From NCBI GenBank assembly GCA_911728435.2, contig OU452204.1, positions 11,904,001-11,968,000 on the forward strand: a stretch of 64,000 nt of DNA, read 5' to 3'. This stretch comes from Apoderus coryli (taxonomy: Eukaryota > Arthropoda > Insecta > Coleoptera > Attelabidae). The position numbers were made by a program, and so were the translations under genes. Below are positions 50,825 to 62,656 of this stretch, piece by piece. The notes under the pieces were generated by a model. The model saw only the letters and a program-made list of their open reading frames with translations. It ran no database searches and was not told the origin of the DNA. Position 1 is the first letter of the stretch, and the number at the start of each line of letters is the position of its first letter.

Positions 50825-50858
50825 AACGTTATGTTTCGTGACATTCGCTCATCATCAG
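50825..50858 (-). ncRNA. Hammerhead-like motif, degenerate (copy 9)
   Basis: Minus strand: CTGATGA (50858-50852), then TGA...TCA as a weak stem II, GAAAC (50837-50833), a five-base loop, and GTT (50827-50825). Stem II has three pairs and stem I is poor. It is followed by a TTCTAGGTCAGACTTTTGAG tail loosely like that of other copies. Confidence 0.35.
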
Positions 50859-52492
50859 TACACTACCCATATGTAACTAAAATATCTTCTTATGTGGGTA
50901 CAAAAGAAAGTTTGAATAAAAGACAACGTGAACATAACTCCAAAATTATAGCAAAATTTTGTGTGTTTCAATGTTTAAAATATAATTAACGATAAATACA
51001 ATAAAGTTTAAATCTAGGATTTACCTAATCTGGCATAAACAAACGACAATTAAAAAAATATAAGTACAAACATAACTTACCAATGAATGAAACTGTACAA
51101 ATCTTAATATAAGCTTAATTCGCAAATTAATAAAGCACATTAACCGAGAAAGGCAAACAACTAAAAGGACTTGAAATTTAAATTAGTGAACATATATTTC
51201 GATATTTAGATTGATAGTAAATACATATCTGGTCTTTCCTATTAAAAAGAACAATAAATAAAGATATACCCCCGCGTACTAAAACAGGCAGTTAAATTTA
51301 AATTACTAATTTTTGTTATCTTATAATAATAACGAACTATATTCAAAAAGTTTTGGTTTAAGTATCTGCCATAGATATTGATAAAAGGAATTTCAGAGAT
51401 GTTTTAATTAATTTCTTGTTCATTGAGTTGTTTTAATTTTAGTGTAAACTGACCACTTGGTGAACCTTTGGCGATCGACATCTTAATATTATTTCACATA
51501 CGTTGCTATATGGTACTTGAAATTTAAATAGTTTTTTAAGGAATATATTTGACTTTTCTTAACTCCCATTCTATAATTTTTTTAAAGTATTTAATTAGAA
51601 ACAATCAAATTGGTTACATTGACATCCGCGCTACTTTGTATACAAGATCGGCTTAACCTACCTACCTTAACTATATTGCAGAAAAAGGAACTAGAATAAT
51701 AATATAAAAGTTAATAGCCACCCACGGCCTATGTGAGGTCAAGACACTAACCTCGGAATACAGCAGTGGTCAAAGTGAATTATTATTTCATCTTTTATTT
51801 TATGATTTTTCTTGAGTATTAATTTCAAAATTAAATCGAAAAAGCGCACAAAATTGTTTACGTCGTTTTTTAACATTAAACTTGTTTTCGATAAGCGGAC
51901 TTTTAAGAAATAGACTACTACTTAACAGTATATTTCTAAATGTGAAAAATAAATAAATATAATAATTTTTCATTTTTTTTTTCAGAAATTCTTTATAATT
52001 TTAAATTTATCAAAATTAATGCGAAAAATTATTTGCAATGACATTAAATATACCGATTTATACTTAATAAATGTTTCTTTTCTAAGGCAAAAAATAGTAA
52101 ATTCTATAACCAAGTTTATATTTTAAATAGCTGTATTAATTATCCAATAAAAACAGACACATTAAGTCTATGTTCTCTATGTATGAAATATCACTTTATT
52201 GCGTGAAATGTATAGTTTAGTAAATAGATATTTTACCAAACTTGGAAGTTGCTTATGTTTTTTCTAATCACGGAATGATGTAAGAAAGCCGCCAGCGCGG
52301 AGTGTAAAGTGAAACTCTGATTTATTCACAAAAGTTTTCCTACAACTCGAATTATTAGGCAAGTAGTAGGCAAATCTGAATTGAAAAAATGTACTACAAT
52401 ACCTTTCGTTAAATTATACACGGTTTTAAAAAAAAATTCAAAAATAAGGTACTGACCACAAACCTACAAACGATATATAACATAACACTCAC

Positions 52493-54692
52493 CAGGAGTC
52501 TGCTGTTGGCTGCCTGGGTCAATAGGTCCAGGCACCACATGGAACACTTCAGGAATTTCCGGCTGAGCATCCTTACCCTCAGATCGTCGCTGGAGCTGGT
52601 GTAGCTGCTCCATATGCATATGTTTCAAAGAACGGACGTGTTGCAACAATGGTAGTCGATTTGTTGCTGAGAAACCGCACAATGAACAATGAAACACTCT
52701 AGCTTGGTTTGTTGCTAACGCGTTACACTTGTCTTGAAGATGTTTCAGTAGAGCGACGCCAGCGTCGTGGCGACCGGCTGCCGCATGAAGTTGCAGTTTG
52801 TGCGCCGAGTTCGTATAATAATCACAAGCGTTACAACGAATTTGAACACCGCCAGGTGCTGAAGCGTATTTTAACTTCCATTCATTTCGTGGACCGCCTT
52901 CTTTAACGTGGTTCACATGATGTAGCCTTTGGAGATGTTTGTCAGTCTTGCAGTGTAGTTGAAAGTTTGCTTTGAGGTTAGTTTTGTAGGTGCACAGCTT
53001 ACATACATAATGCCCAGCGACTACCGCCAAGATTTCTTGTTCGCGCAGTCGAGTTCTATCCATAGCTAAATGCCTACCAAGATCTTCCAGATTGTCCGTT
53101 TGAAACGCGTTACAAACACAACACTGATATACTTTCTCGGGATCGGGATCCGCCGGTTCTGGTGGCGGTTCCATCGTTTCCGGATTTAGACCGAGATCTG
53201 AATGTGCTGACATATCCGTGGGGCCTGTGTGACCTGGCAATTGCCCACCCGTCATCATTTGAATTAGGAGCGCTTGATTATATGCCATGTCAGCTAATGC
53301 TGCCTCTGGTTTATCGCCTAATCCTGGGTACATACCGTACAAGCTTTCGACATGTTGCTGTGCCGGATGCTGATGATGTAACGCTGATAAAGTTTGCATA
53401 TGTTTAACGTTTTGTTGTAACACCAGCATATTATGCGTGTGTTTTTCTGAAGTCATATGGATCCTGAGATTTCTAGCCACATTCGTTTCGTAATTACACA
53501 CTTCACAGATAAAGCTCGGTTTCGGTTTGAGACCACGACTGACAGGTGAGTGATGTAGTGGTGGAGCTTTAGGTGAAGCCTGGCGCGGTTCACTTGTTGG
53601 TCCGCCACCATTTTGCAATTCTTGCATATTGTTTAAATGCTTATCCGACTGCATATGTATACTAAGATTGCCTTTGGTTGTTGTGGAATAATTACACACT
53701 TCACATCTGTAAGGTTTGTATCCACACGTATACGTCTCACCTCGTGCTAACCTTGGATGTTGTTGACCAGCTATACAATAAATACAACTCGTCTCTGCTT
53801 CTGGATGTTTTTCTTTCATATGTATCTCTAAAGTCTCTTGGTATTTGTAATGCCAATTGCATTTGGGACATTTTAATGTTTTACAACTATTTCTACTGTG
53901 TACGTTTGATAAACCAGCAGGTCCTAATCGTCCTGATGCTAAAATCATTTCACATCTGGCGCATTCCACGCCCGAAGGTCTACCCTGTAAATGTTCAGGA
54001 CATACACCTATCGTCGTACCAGTCATAAAGGCAGGTGGCGCCGCAAATGGCGGTGACGGGGATTTCCCCGGCGTATTTCTAGTTGAGGAACATTGCTGTT
54101 GAGCATCGGCAGCGTTAATATTTAAATTATTATTACTATTATTGTTAGGCGACGGCCCTTCGTTGCGACTTTGTACAGAACTAACAGGAACTATTTGATT
54201 TGAGTTGTGGTGCTGTGGTTGCTCCAACACCGGACTACCCAACGGCTCCAACAATGAGACCATTGGTCGTTTATCCACACCGACACACTGGAGGATCGCG
54301 GAACAGTCGGCAGCGAGCACTTCACGTTCATTCTCCTTCAGCGTCACCCCATGTTCGGAATGCGCATGATTCGCGAACGATCTTGCAAAACCGAACGACA
54401 GTTTACACACGAAACACATGAGAATCGGTTTGACAGGTACCGAGGTAGGCCGTGGAGCTCGGGCATCCCGTAGCGCTACCACACGGTAACTGTGCACAGC
54501 AGGTAGCTCTGTTGGACGTGCTGGCTGTCTTAGCAACCGTGACACGTACACAGCTTGCAAAGGTGGCACAATATCAAGCACGGGGGTGGTGTGAGTCTCA
54601 CCGTCGCTCTCTGAGTCCTCGATGATGTACGCTGAGCCGTCGGGGTTGTAGACAATTTTACCCGCAAACTGCTCAACATCCGACGAGGCATC
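52493..54692 (-). CDS. zfh2: zfh2 second coding exon: N-terminal zinc-finger block
   Basis: The exon starts after a TTAAAG acceptor at 54693 and ends at a G|GTGAGT donor, leaving phase 1. It encodes residues 87-819 and the first base of residue 820. The N-terminal segment contains GKIVYNPDGSAYIIEDSE (about residues 97-114), a block I associate with ZFHX proteins. Fingers follow: CFVC near 177-200, CPKC near 360-382, then six (CEVC, CEVC, CCVC, CKLC, CNAC, CSLC) between about 420 and 790. The CCVC finger keeps its cysteines and first histidine but lacks a clear second histidine. Low-complexity Asn, Gln, Pro and Ser linkers separate the fingers. Codon use and GC match coding exon 1 rather than the AT-rich introns. 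Confidence 0.96.
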
Positions 54693-54884
54693 CTTTAACA
54701 AAATCAGAAGACGTTCGATTAAAAATATGTAAATATAAACTTAACGACTTAACAGTAGCCATTATTAATTCGTTATTTATCAGAAGTTTCAACGATTATG
54801 GAAAATGTATTATTAATTAAAAAATTAAAGGATAAATTGATTCTAGATTTTCTTAAGCTTAAATGTGATTATTTCCAAACTGAC

Positions 54885-55175
54885 CTTAACATCGTGCCCT
54901 CGACTGGTCATGGTTGGCGAGCCGAGCCTCGTAGATGGTGGAGGCGGAGGTGATGAGCCTGGCTCAGCTGGCGGCGGTGAGGCCTCCTGTTCTGGACTCA
55001 TTGCGGTCGATGATGTAGATGACAAGTGCGGGGGCGCACCTGCCGATGTCGGTGTGATGGATGTTGTAGTGTTGATGCAATTCTGCCGCTCGGTAGTGCG
55101 GCCGCCGGGACTTAGCTCAGGCGCCGCGGACAGGGTGGGCATCGCGACGCATCACATGTTCGCCGTCTGGATGCC
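54885..55175 (-). CDS. zfh2: zfh2 first coding exon (86 residues plus 5' leader)
   Basis: The exon runs from an acceptor (ttcag before 55175) to a donor (AAG then GTCAGT, intron starting at 54884). Translation starts at the ATG at 55142. An in-frame TGA lies 12 bases before it within the exon, so this frame cannot continue from an upstream exon. The start has a purine at -3. The product is 86 residues of low complexity, rich in Ser, Pro and Thr, with a run of prolines near residues 60-69 and no domain; it ends GHDVK and joins DASSDVEQ of the next exon in phase 0. Base composition is much GC-richer than the surrounding introns. The 33-base leader left in the exon contains two short upstream ORFs, listed separately. 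Another transcript could use a different first exon. Confidence 0.88.
55117..55157 (-). promoter_or_regulatory. Two overlapping upstream ORFs before the zfh2 start
   Basis: Within the leader of the first coding exon the sequence ATGTGATG holds a start-stop ORF (ATG directly followed by TGA, 55157-55152). Its last base is also the A of a second ATG. That second ORF has 11 codons (55152-55117) and runs across the real start codon at 55142 in another frame. Both upstream ATGs have a purine at -3. This arrangement can lower initiation at the main start or make it depend on leaky scanning. The sequence is certain; the regulatory effect is inferred. Confidence 0.6.
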
Positions 55176-58100
55176 CTGAAACCAATTAAATAATATTAGC
55201 CATTAGCCAACCTATTGCTAATTGGATAAAAATCGAATTATGAAAAATGCTATATTGTCATTGGTATTTCAACTGAACGCAAGTATACTTTCAATTTGTA
55301 TTTTCTTTGCCACAATGTATGTATTCATTTAATATGCTTCATTACATTACCATATCGTGACAAGCAAAGACCTCTCCGTGTCCAAAATAATTTTAAACAA
55401 TAGCAATATATTAAATACCTATACGTGATTATATTTTCCAGCTAAACAATAAAAGCCTATTTGCCTTTTTAGTACTATTTACCATAATATTATCTAATAA
55501 TGATAATGATAAGCTATTTAATTTTGTGATATAAAGAGAAATTTAAATTAATTTTCTGTTATTTTGAATAAAAAAATCGAAAACTTTAATTTTAATAATG
55601 TACATTGAGTGCAATAATGACACGCCATTCACATCTCATTATATTAAGGCTGGTCACACACTGGGCAGCATATTACTAGAGCAAACTTTATATCTATTAT
55701 CTGAAGGAGATGAACTTATTAGGTAAATATTACCAAACTTACAACAATGTTTCTCATCAGATTAGATATTTCACTAGAAAGTCTCTTAATTAACTAATTG
55801 ATAATGGAATAATATCGTGAAAGGAACTTCAACATAATGATTATCGAAGTCTAATTAGCTATTGCCGTTTAGAATTGATCAGATGGTTTTGTGTCTTAGG
55901 GCATTTTAGTTCGTGCAGGTAATTTTCCAATTTTAATAAAGTTGGGAGATATTCGATACAGGTTCAGACAAAAGTGTGACACTTTTTTTGAATAACAATG
56001 ATTTCTATATCCAAATTAGATCTGTAATCATGTAACTTTGTCAGGCAAAAAGTGGCGCCAAATCCAATATTTTTTAAGATAACCATTCATTATTCAAACT
56101 ATTCGTTTAAACGCTTGAGTTCCTAAGTGCATACAATTAATTTTTTGAAGCGAATTAAGTAGGTACAATGAACAAAAGTACTTGCTTTGTTCAGGTATCT
56201 ATATTTATAGACTTACTTCAATTAAGTTTAAACACGAAAGGTTATTCTTACTAACTTAAATTTGTTTTTATCTTCGTGTGTGATTTATTTTAGTCTAGAG
56301 ATCTAATAGGTTGAATCAAATGTGCATGTTACCGATCAAATATAAGTAATACAGTTTTTTACATGAACATATTGTTACATTTCTGAACAGGATTTAATAT
56401 AAAGTTTTAAAGTATCGGAAAACAAAGTAAACTGAAATAATGATATATAATATATGTATATTATATATAAGAATTGCTTCATCAAAGACTTAGGCCGGAG
56501 GCCAAGATTTGAATAGTTTGATAGTTAATAACAAATAAATAATAACAAAGATCCTGCAATATAAATTTTCGATATTGCTACTTTTACATGAAGATTTGAC
56601 ATTGTTAATAATATCGCGGTTTCCCCAATTTGTAAATAACTATCTTATAGATGAATAATATTTTACAAAGTTTACTGCTTTAATGATTTTCTCGGGTATC
56701 CAATTGAAAGCCATTAAAAACGCGATCATAATAAGCAATATGATCAAATCATTTTGAAATAATTATTCATTCAAGGTCTAGATACGACAGGAAATCAAAA
56801 ATACCTACAAAAGTTTTAATAATATTTTTGAAATTCAAGTTGTTTCGGCTCTGAAACACTAAAATCCTGATCTTTTTGAGAAATATACGAATATAGTGCA
56901 GATATTTTATCGGTTGCTGTATGTAGCAGGTATTATAAGCAACAATAGAGGGGGTGAGGCAAATTAGAGATCCACACATTATAATAGTGGAGTAAAGAGA
57001 CGTAGCGCGGGGAAAAAGAGGTCGGCCATAACATAAGCTCAGTAATAACGATCTATGTAATTGATATCCTGCGGCCGTGTAATCAGAAACAATCTATACC
57101 GGCTTTGACCGCATCGCTTTTTGCCTGAACAATATTGGCATTCTGAATATATTAAAAAACCAAAAATTACATTGTAAATTCGCCAGCTAAATAATCTAGA
57201 ATTAATGGTATGGCGTTATTTATAATTTTTTGTTGTTGGTTGTTTGAGAGTGTGGGCCTCAGGGTGCAAAATCAACAGATAACTATCGATAATTTGCGCA
57301 TATTATCGATATTTTTTTTGTGACTTGTTGGTCGTCTATGGATGTTTATTATATATAAACGGTTATTAGTACATTATGTTCAGCTTCAAGTATATTATGT
57401 AGAAACATATATGTTTGGTATACTAACATATAAATAAATTATCGTATAGAACCAAAACGCTATTAGGGTGATTATAGTTTCGTAAATAATAAATGGGGAT
57501 TTTTAGCTACATTGCGTTTAAATTGTCAGTTTCTCTTTTAGATATATCTTCTTAGTCGTCATTTATTTTTCCTTATAACAAAATTCTAAGAATTATCAAA
57601 CTATATAATATACAAAACACGATCATGGTGTATATTTTGTTATGTTCTATAAAACAACCCTTAATTTCCGTTCAATTGCAACGTATATGTGATGCGAGCT
57701 AGAATTTCTGAATGTAAAAATTTAAAAGACTGGCTCCTAGGAAGGCACGTAACAGTGGTCTTACTTGACAATATCCTATTGTTTTTATATCAATTACTAG
57801 TTGAAATTAGAAATATCACCATATATTTATGAAAAACTATGTTCTTTATTAGAACATAAATCTAATTAATATGGTACTTATTTCACGTAGATTTGCAATT
57901 TGAAGTTATATGTGAGCAACAAAATAATTTAATGATGATCATTTAACCAAGAGCATGCCTCAGGGTTGATTTAGTTTAGAAATTTATAGAAATGGTTATG
58001 TATGTACAAAACAAAAACCGAAACATTATAGCAGTTGGATTTGGTCAAATAAAAACAAATCTGGAAACTATATCTTCGAAAATTTATCCAATATATCCTT

Positions 58101-59150
58101 AAAAACTATTATTGGATGTAATTTCCAATGTCAAAGTAGAGGAACTATGGAACTACCCCGAAACACAACTTTCTATGATATGCATATGAAAATAATTAAC
58201 GAAATAGGTAAATTGGGACATACCCTGTACTTTACTGAAATCTATGTTAATTATATATCCCATACAAATGATCAATATCTAGAGATTACATGAGTACTAT
58301 TTAGTATTGTTGTGTTTCTAAATCTACATAAACGTACTCTATAGTAACTACACAAATGTATACTACATTTAGTTATATATTTGTAGTAACATTGCCGCCC
58401 CAGTTCAAGAAAAAATAATTTGCATACAACTCTATATAATAAATAAGATTCTTTTCAATTCACTTTTATTTTTCTCTGTGTATGAATTTGTTTTTGTTTC
58501 TTTTTCATCAAAATGTATTATATTATATACAAAGAAAGCTGTTTTAAAAACACATTAAAGCAATCTGATAACATTCCACAATTCGATTTAAGTTTATATT
58601 CCCAAATGCACATATGCCTACAGGGTGACACAAACACGTCATAGACTTTTTCATTAATTAAAAATCATTCATCTTCTAAGGCACCAACCACAGCTTTCGG
58701 GTTCTCCTCCAGTCTCCATTAAAAAATCTGTTTAATCAGATAATCATGCCATTTACTTATATTTTAGTATCAGTATTTTTTGACAATTTCAGATTTAATG
58801 ATCAATTTTTAGGTTTTTAATCTCACCATCATAAATTTGTTAAATTAACTCTATCGCCTAGCTTTTGTTAAAATAAATATATTTCTCCAACAAAACTTTT
58901 TCTATTATGCCAATGAATTAAAACCGTTGCAATTTAGTCCCAACAATGCGAATGAATAGCATAACACTTTCAGGTTTTGAAAGAATATTTCATTCAAGTA
59001 AATATAAATGAATTTAGTACTAAAGAAAATTCAGTTAGTAAACTTATTTTGGCATCAACCATGTCGACCTCATATATAGTCACAAAATACTACGAGAAGC
59101 CTTCAATAAATGCTCAAAAATCCAACAGATGGCGGACGTATCATCGAAAA
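55176..59150. other. Upstream zfh2 intron or 5' flank
   Basis: An acceptor at 55176-55177 shows that the sequence just above is intron. The donor and the 5' UTR exon were not found. 57000-57330 is a GC-richer block containing GGTCGGCCATAAC, CCTGCGGCCGTGTAATC and two ATCGATA-type sites, which could be a cis-regulatory element. The ACAGGGTGACAC phrase at 58620 may begin a dispersed repeat. The rest is AT-rich. Confidence 0.45.
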
Positions 59151-59210
59151 TGTATCAAGGAACTTTATTACTTTCCTGTGCACTTTAACCAATTGAGCTA
59201 AATTTTTGGT
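59040..59210 (-). mobile_element. tRNA-derived SINE-like sequence
   Basis: On the minus strand TTTAGCTCAATTGGTTAAAG (ending near 59201) is a good tRNA A box. The expected B box region is degenerate (AAGTTCCTTGATAC). A conserved-looking body follows (CGATGATACGTCCGCCATC, then GTCGACATGG). The 74-codon plus-strand frame at 58977-59201 is probably this repeat read backwards. Confidence 0.4.
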
Positions 59211-59444
59211 GTATGAGTTTGGGGGAGTCCTAGGATGAACCCATTAGTTTTTGGTGGTGGACATAACCGCCAAGTTCAAATAGCAGTAGGTGTCGAGTGA
59301 TACATAATTTTAAAGCATTTTTATCTGGTTTAGAGCGATAGGTTACTTTTGATACTTGCCCCTATACTTAATTCTCCAGAAAATTGCGTTTAAAGTTTCA
59401 CCAGTGAGGTAGGTGGAATCTATAACTATAATAATGTAATTGAA

Positions 59445-59522
59445 TAAGGGTTTTTGGGGTTATTGATAAAAGCATGCGCTTTGTATGCGGAAGGTCCTAG
59501 GTTCTAATCCCAGCACTGGCAA
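59445..59522 (+). mobile_element. tRNA-like sequence (SINE head or tRNA pseudogene)
   Basis: TTGATAAAAGCATGCGCTTT, then TGTATGCGGAAGGTCCTAGG and TTCTAATCCCAGCACTGGC, reads as A-box side, anticodon arm and a B box (GGTTCTAATCCC). The T stem pairs, but the 5' acceptor side does not match the 3' side, so it is not an intact tRNA. If the anticodon is TGT it derives from a threonine-type tRNA. A SINE head is the likely explanation. Confidence 0.55.
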
Positions 59523-59739
59523 TACTTGTTTGTTTCTAATATTTGAATAAATTAGTTAGTTTATGATGAAACTTTTTTGATGTGGTTTGAAATTATTTGT
59601 ATTTATAATCTCAAGAAATTTATGAGGTTCGTGAAATACGCCTTAAAGGAGCTTTTCTTAAATTCCATTATGAGAAATAGTTGGAAATAATTACCTACTT
59701 TAATTGTTGGTATAGTGTTTTATTTCAAATCGCCGGTTT

Positions 59740-60060
59740 TCAAATGTCATTTATATGCATTGACAGATCTATCATGACCTTACTCACATTACATTGAAAA
59801 CTTGTTAATACGATGCTTAATAGTATAGTCGTTGTTTGTTTAGCTGCAACATTTCGCATTGGTGGCGTACAATACACAGTGAAAATAGCCGTGGCAGTCG
59901 TAATTTTAACGCGGTCGCTCGTAAAATCAAGTTGGCTGCCGTGGCTGCCCGTATTCGAAAGGCAACACACTATAGTAATTAACGATGCCTGTGTTTACAC
60001 ACTCTCCCTATCTCTTTCTCTTTACCGGCGAAGATGAAAACGACTTTTAAGACGATTTAC
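59740..60060. promoter_or_regulatory. CpG-richer block with GA-type motifs, possible regulatory region
   Basis: It contains AACGCGGTCGCTCGTAAAATC, GGCTGCCGTGGCTGCCCG and, at 60001-60024, a CTCTCCCTATCTCTTTCTC tract (GAGA-factor-like on the minus strand). Such a block 4.6 kb above the first coding exon of zfh2 could be its promoter or an enhancer. There is no TATA box or initiator I can assert. The overlapping 74- and 76-codon frames look incidental. Confidence 0.25.
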
Positions 60061-60739
60061 GTATTAGTATTATTTGCGGCAACTGAGTGGAAAAGCAAAC
60101 GCATTTATTTGTTACAAGACATGAACACAAAAAAAAATTAAATAAAATAAAGAAAAGAGGTGTAGAAGTAACATGAGATATAGCGCGATATTGCAAACAA
60201 GAAAAATGCTATAAATTCTGCTTAAAAACTTAAAAGGGGACATACACAAATAACAACGAGCATTGCTTATCTGAAAAATTATCTCACCTAAAAGTGTCTT
60301 CTGAGTTGTTTAACATAATGTTACAAAACTATGAAGTTTGAAAATAAATAAATAGTAACATTTGGCTCTCACGATAGCCTTATTTATCTAAATTTCTTCG
60401 TGACTTTAAACCAACAGAAAATTTTCAATGTGGACGGCTCAAAGACTTCATAAGGAGCACGTTCTGGAAGCCGCAAGATCAAGTAGCCAATGAAAAAACA
60501 AATGAAATGATCTCAAATATATAAAAAAGCAGTATAGAAATAGAACATCGGCTTACTGTGGATGTTCTACTAGGGGTTTGTCAACTACGGAAACATCTCA
60601 ATCAATAAGACTGAAGAGAATGTATGATTCGCTAACGAGTCATATTAAAAATCTATTTTAGAGGAACCATCCAGTTAGAAGGATTGACCTAACAGAATAT
60701 CATCACCCTGATTTCTGTTTGAGTTGGGCTGCTAGATAG

Positions 60740-61105
60740 CAATGAATAGGACTTTGGTGGGCTGGGGACCAATGAAAGTGGCTTATTCATATGACAATTT
60801 TCACAAATTACAGACAATAATAATAAGAAAAATACAATCTCAACAGGCAATACTATCCAACATTAACTATTATTTACTCAAAAAATGTTCTTACATTATT
60901 TATCAACGGAATTGGTTATTGTTGAAAGCTATGTTAAATATAAAGCTCAGTAAAAAAAGAAGTATACGCTGTGTATCATCAGCGTAATCGTGCCGAACAC
61001 CAGTTCGTTTGCCACGTTAAAAGTAACACATACCTAAATGGGCCTAAAACAGGACTTTGAGGCACTCCAAAGCTCAACCCTCTATCAATCGGCAACCTAT
61101 CTATT
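60740..61105 (-). pseudogene. LINE reverse-transcriptase fragment with YADD motif
   Basis: On the minus strand, 61090-60985 reads SFGVPQSPVLGPFRYV (RT motif GVPQGSVLGPLLF) and then, after a frame change, DYADDTQ at about 60984, the RT catalytic motif of jockey/CR1-like LINEs. The spacing between the two is much shorter than normal, so there is a deletion. A stop follows within about 30 codons. It is dead and 5'- and 3'-truncated. Confidence 0.75.
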
Positions 61106-61109
61106 TACT

Positions 61110-62650
61110 TTGATGTTTGATGATTAAAAATCTTGTTATCTAAGCCAAGAATTAATAAAAAAATCATTCACGTATATAGTAGGGACCTAGTAAGAAATAA
61201 TTAATATGTATAAACTGATACAATTGTCTTTTTTTTAATAACTCGCTCGGAACGAGAAGCAAACATCTTGCTTTTTAGGTCATTATTTGACAATTTACCT
61301 TAAGCAATGGAGAAATTACTGCTGGAAGCTGAGCTTAACTGTAATCAAGAGAACATGATAATTTCCAGGCACGTTAGATTTAATTTTTTACTGAATATTT
61401 ACGAAGCTTAATAGTTGAGACAATTATTAGCTTACTACTGTAATTATTTAAAACTAGCATATTATTCTCGATATATTGTTGTGTTCTCAATGAAAATCGC
61501 ACGACTTTACAACAAAAGAGATATAAGTAACAGTGGAATTTACAAGAACTCACATATCTTTCTATACCATTTAAACAATGACTCTTCTAATTTAAGACAA
61601 AATGGATAATCGATTTTATTACATATGAACATAAAAGGTAATTAATTACACTCAATCTCGGCGTATGTAATCTACGACTCACCTTATTAAATATATTGTG
61701 TTCAGGGACAATGTAAGAAATATTGCTGTTAAATTACAGTTAAATTAATGAGAAACGATATTAAATAACAATTATTGTCAGCATAGCCGTTCCTAACGGT
61801 TAAGAAAATCATATTTTGAAACTCTTTAGAATTTGGAGTTGGAAAACTGGGCGCAGTATTAGAGGAGTTGATAATTATTAAACCATTCTTCTTGTAAGTC
61901 TGACTTATTTCGTAGTATCTTCTCTTGATATGACCTCTGCATCAAAGTCTCCTTGCATCCAAGCAAGTAACTGCCCTAGGCTGAAAAGTCCTCTTGCGAA
62001 AATTTGGTTTTGAAGTCGGTTCTGAGATTTATAACAAGATCAGAAGAAGAAATCTCTCATGAGAAGTTCAAAATTGGTTTGTTATTCGACATAAAAAAGT
62101 TGTTGTAGTTTTGTTGCCGTTGTGTCCGTTTTGGATAAAAGAGACATCTATTAAGAGTTCTGGTAACCTTTCACTATAAAATGTATGGTTAAGTCAAATA
62201 AACATATATCTAGCGCCATCTACAACTCGATAAAGTGAGCAGAACCAGCTCAATCTCGAGTGAGGCGTTATTGAAATCGCACGTGTTTTTTTACCTGTTC
62301 CATTCTTAACAATAAATTTGATCAAATTATTAAGATTACACATGAATATATGAAAAGTGACCTGATAAACTAGGGATTTGATTTTTATTTTGTGTGTAAT
62401 TTGAAAGTTAATGTTGTTTCCATAACAAATGAGGGTGGTCACAACCGGACGTGTTATATTTGTCTTCTCTATATATGGGTCAATAGAAAAACACTTGTGG
62501 CCACATATCACTTACTCTTTTTTTCAGATTGAATTCTAAAATCACTAAAACCCCTTGGAGTATTTTGTATATAATTAGCTTCTGTGTTACTTAATTATAT
62601 CAATTTATTGCTTTTCGGGTCATCTGTCTTTCTCAATTTAGGCCGTTACT
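61110..62650. other. No gene recognised
   Basis: AT-rich sequence. A 105-codon minus-strand frame at 62194-62511 lacks any recognisable feature. TCTAGCGCCATCTACAACTC near 62209 resembles phrases common in insect SINEs, but no structure was resolved. Confidence 0.4.
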
Positions 62651-62656
62651 TTTTCC

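Larger units (their letters stand above)
41301..52492 (-). other. zfh2 intron (11.2 kb), rich in mobile-element remnants
   Basis: Phase-1 intron between coding exons 2 and 3. Besides the elements listed separately it is AT-rich and non-coding. 43480-43690 is a block with many homeodomain-type ATTA/TAAT and ATCGATA sites, possibly regulatory. Another ACAGGGTGTCCCAT phrase at 47712 may mark a dispersed repeat. Confidence 0.75.
30361..55175 (-). other. zfh2: zfh2 gene (ZFHX3/ZFHX4 orthologue), C-terminal end not found
   Basis: This is a transcription factor gene of the zinc-finger homeodomain family, which acts in the nucleus (in flies in neural, leg and wing patterning; that role is family knowledge). 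Four coding exons on the minus strand join in frame: phase 0 between exons 1 and 2, phase 1 between 2 and 3, and phase 0 between 3 and 4. All introns are GT/AG. The spliced product in the window is about 2908 residues, near the roughly 3000 residues of the fly protein. I count 23 C2H2-like fingers (8, 11 and 4 in coding exons 2, 3 and 4) and four homeodomains. That matches the vertebrate ZFHX3 layout; as I recall, the fly protein is described with three homeodomains. Introns are 192 bp, 11.2 kb and 4.7 kb. The last exon ends on a phase-1 donor, so a further exon exists. No 5' UTR exon or promoter could be located with confidence. Confidence 0.96.

Noticed and set aside
54865..55179. 104-codon plus-strand frame over the first coding exon
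   Set aside because: Antisense to the exon, crosses its splice sites, and shows only Gly/Asp-rich composition from the complementary codons.
60960..60990. CTGATGA on the minus strand near 60980
   Set aside because: It encodes part of the YADD motif of a LINE reverse transcriptase and has no GAAAC partner.
62194..62511. 105-codon minus-strand open frame
   Set aside because: No recognisable family, no coding-like composition and no splice context.
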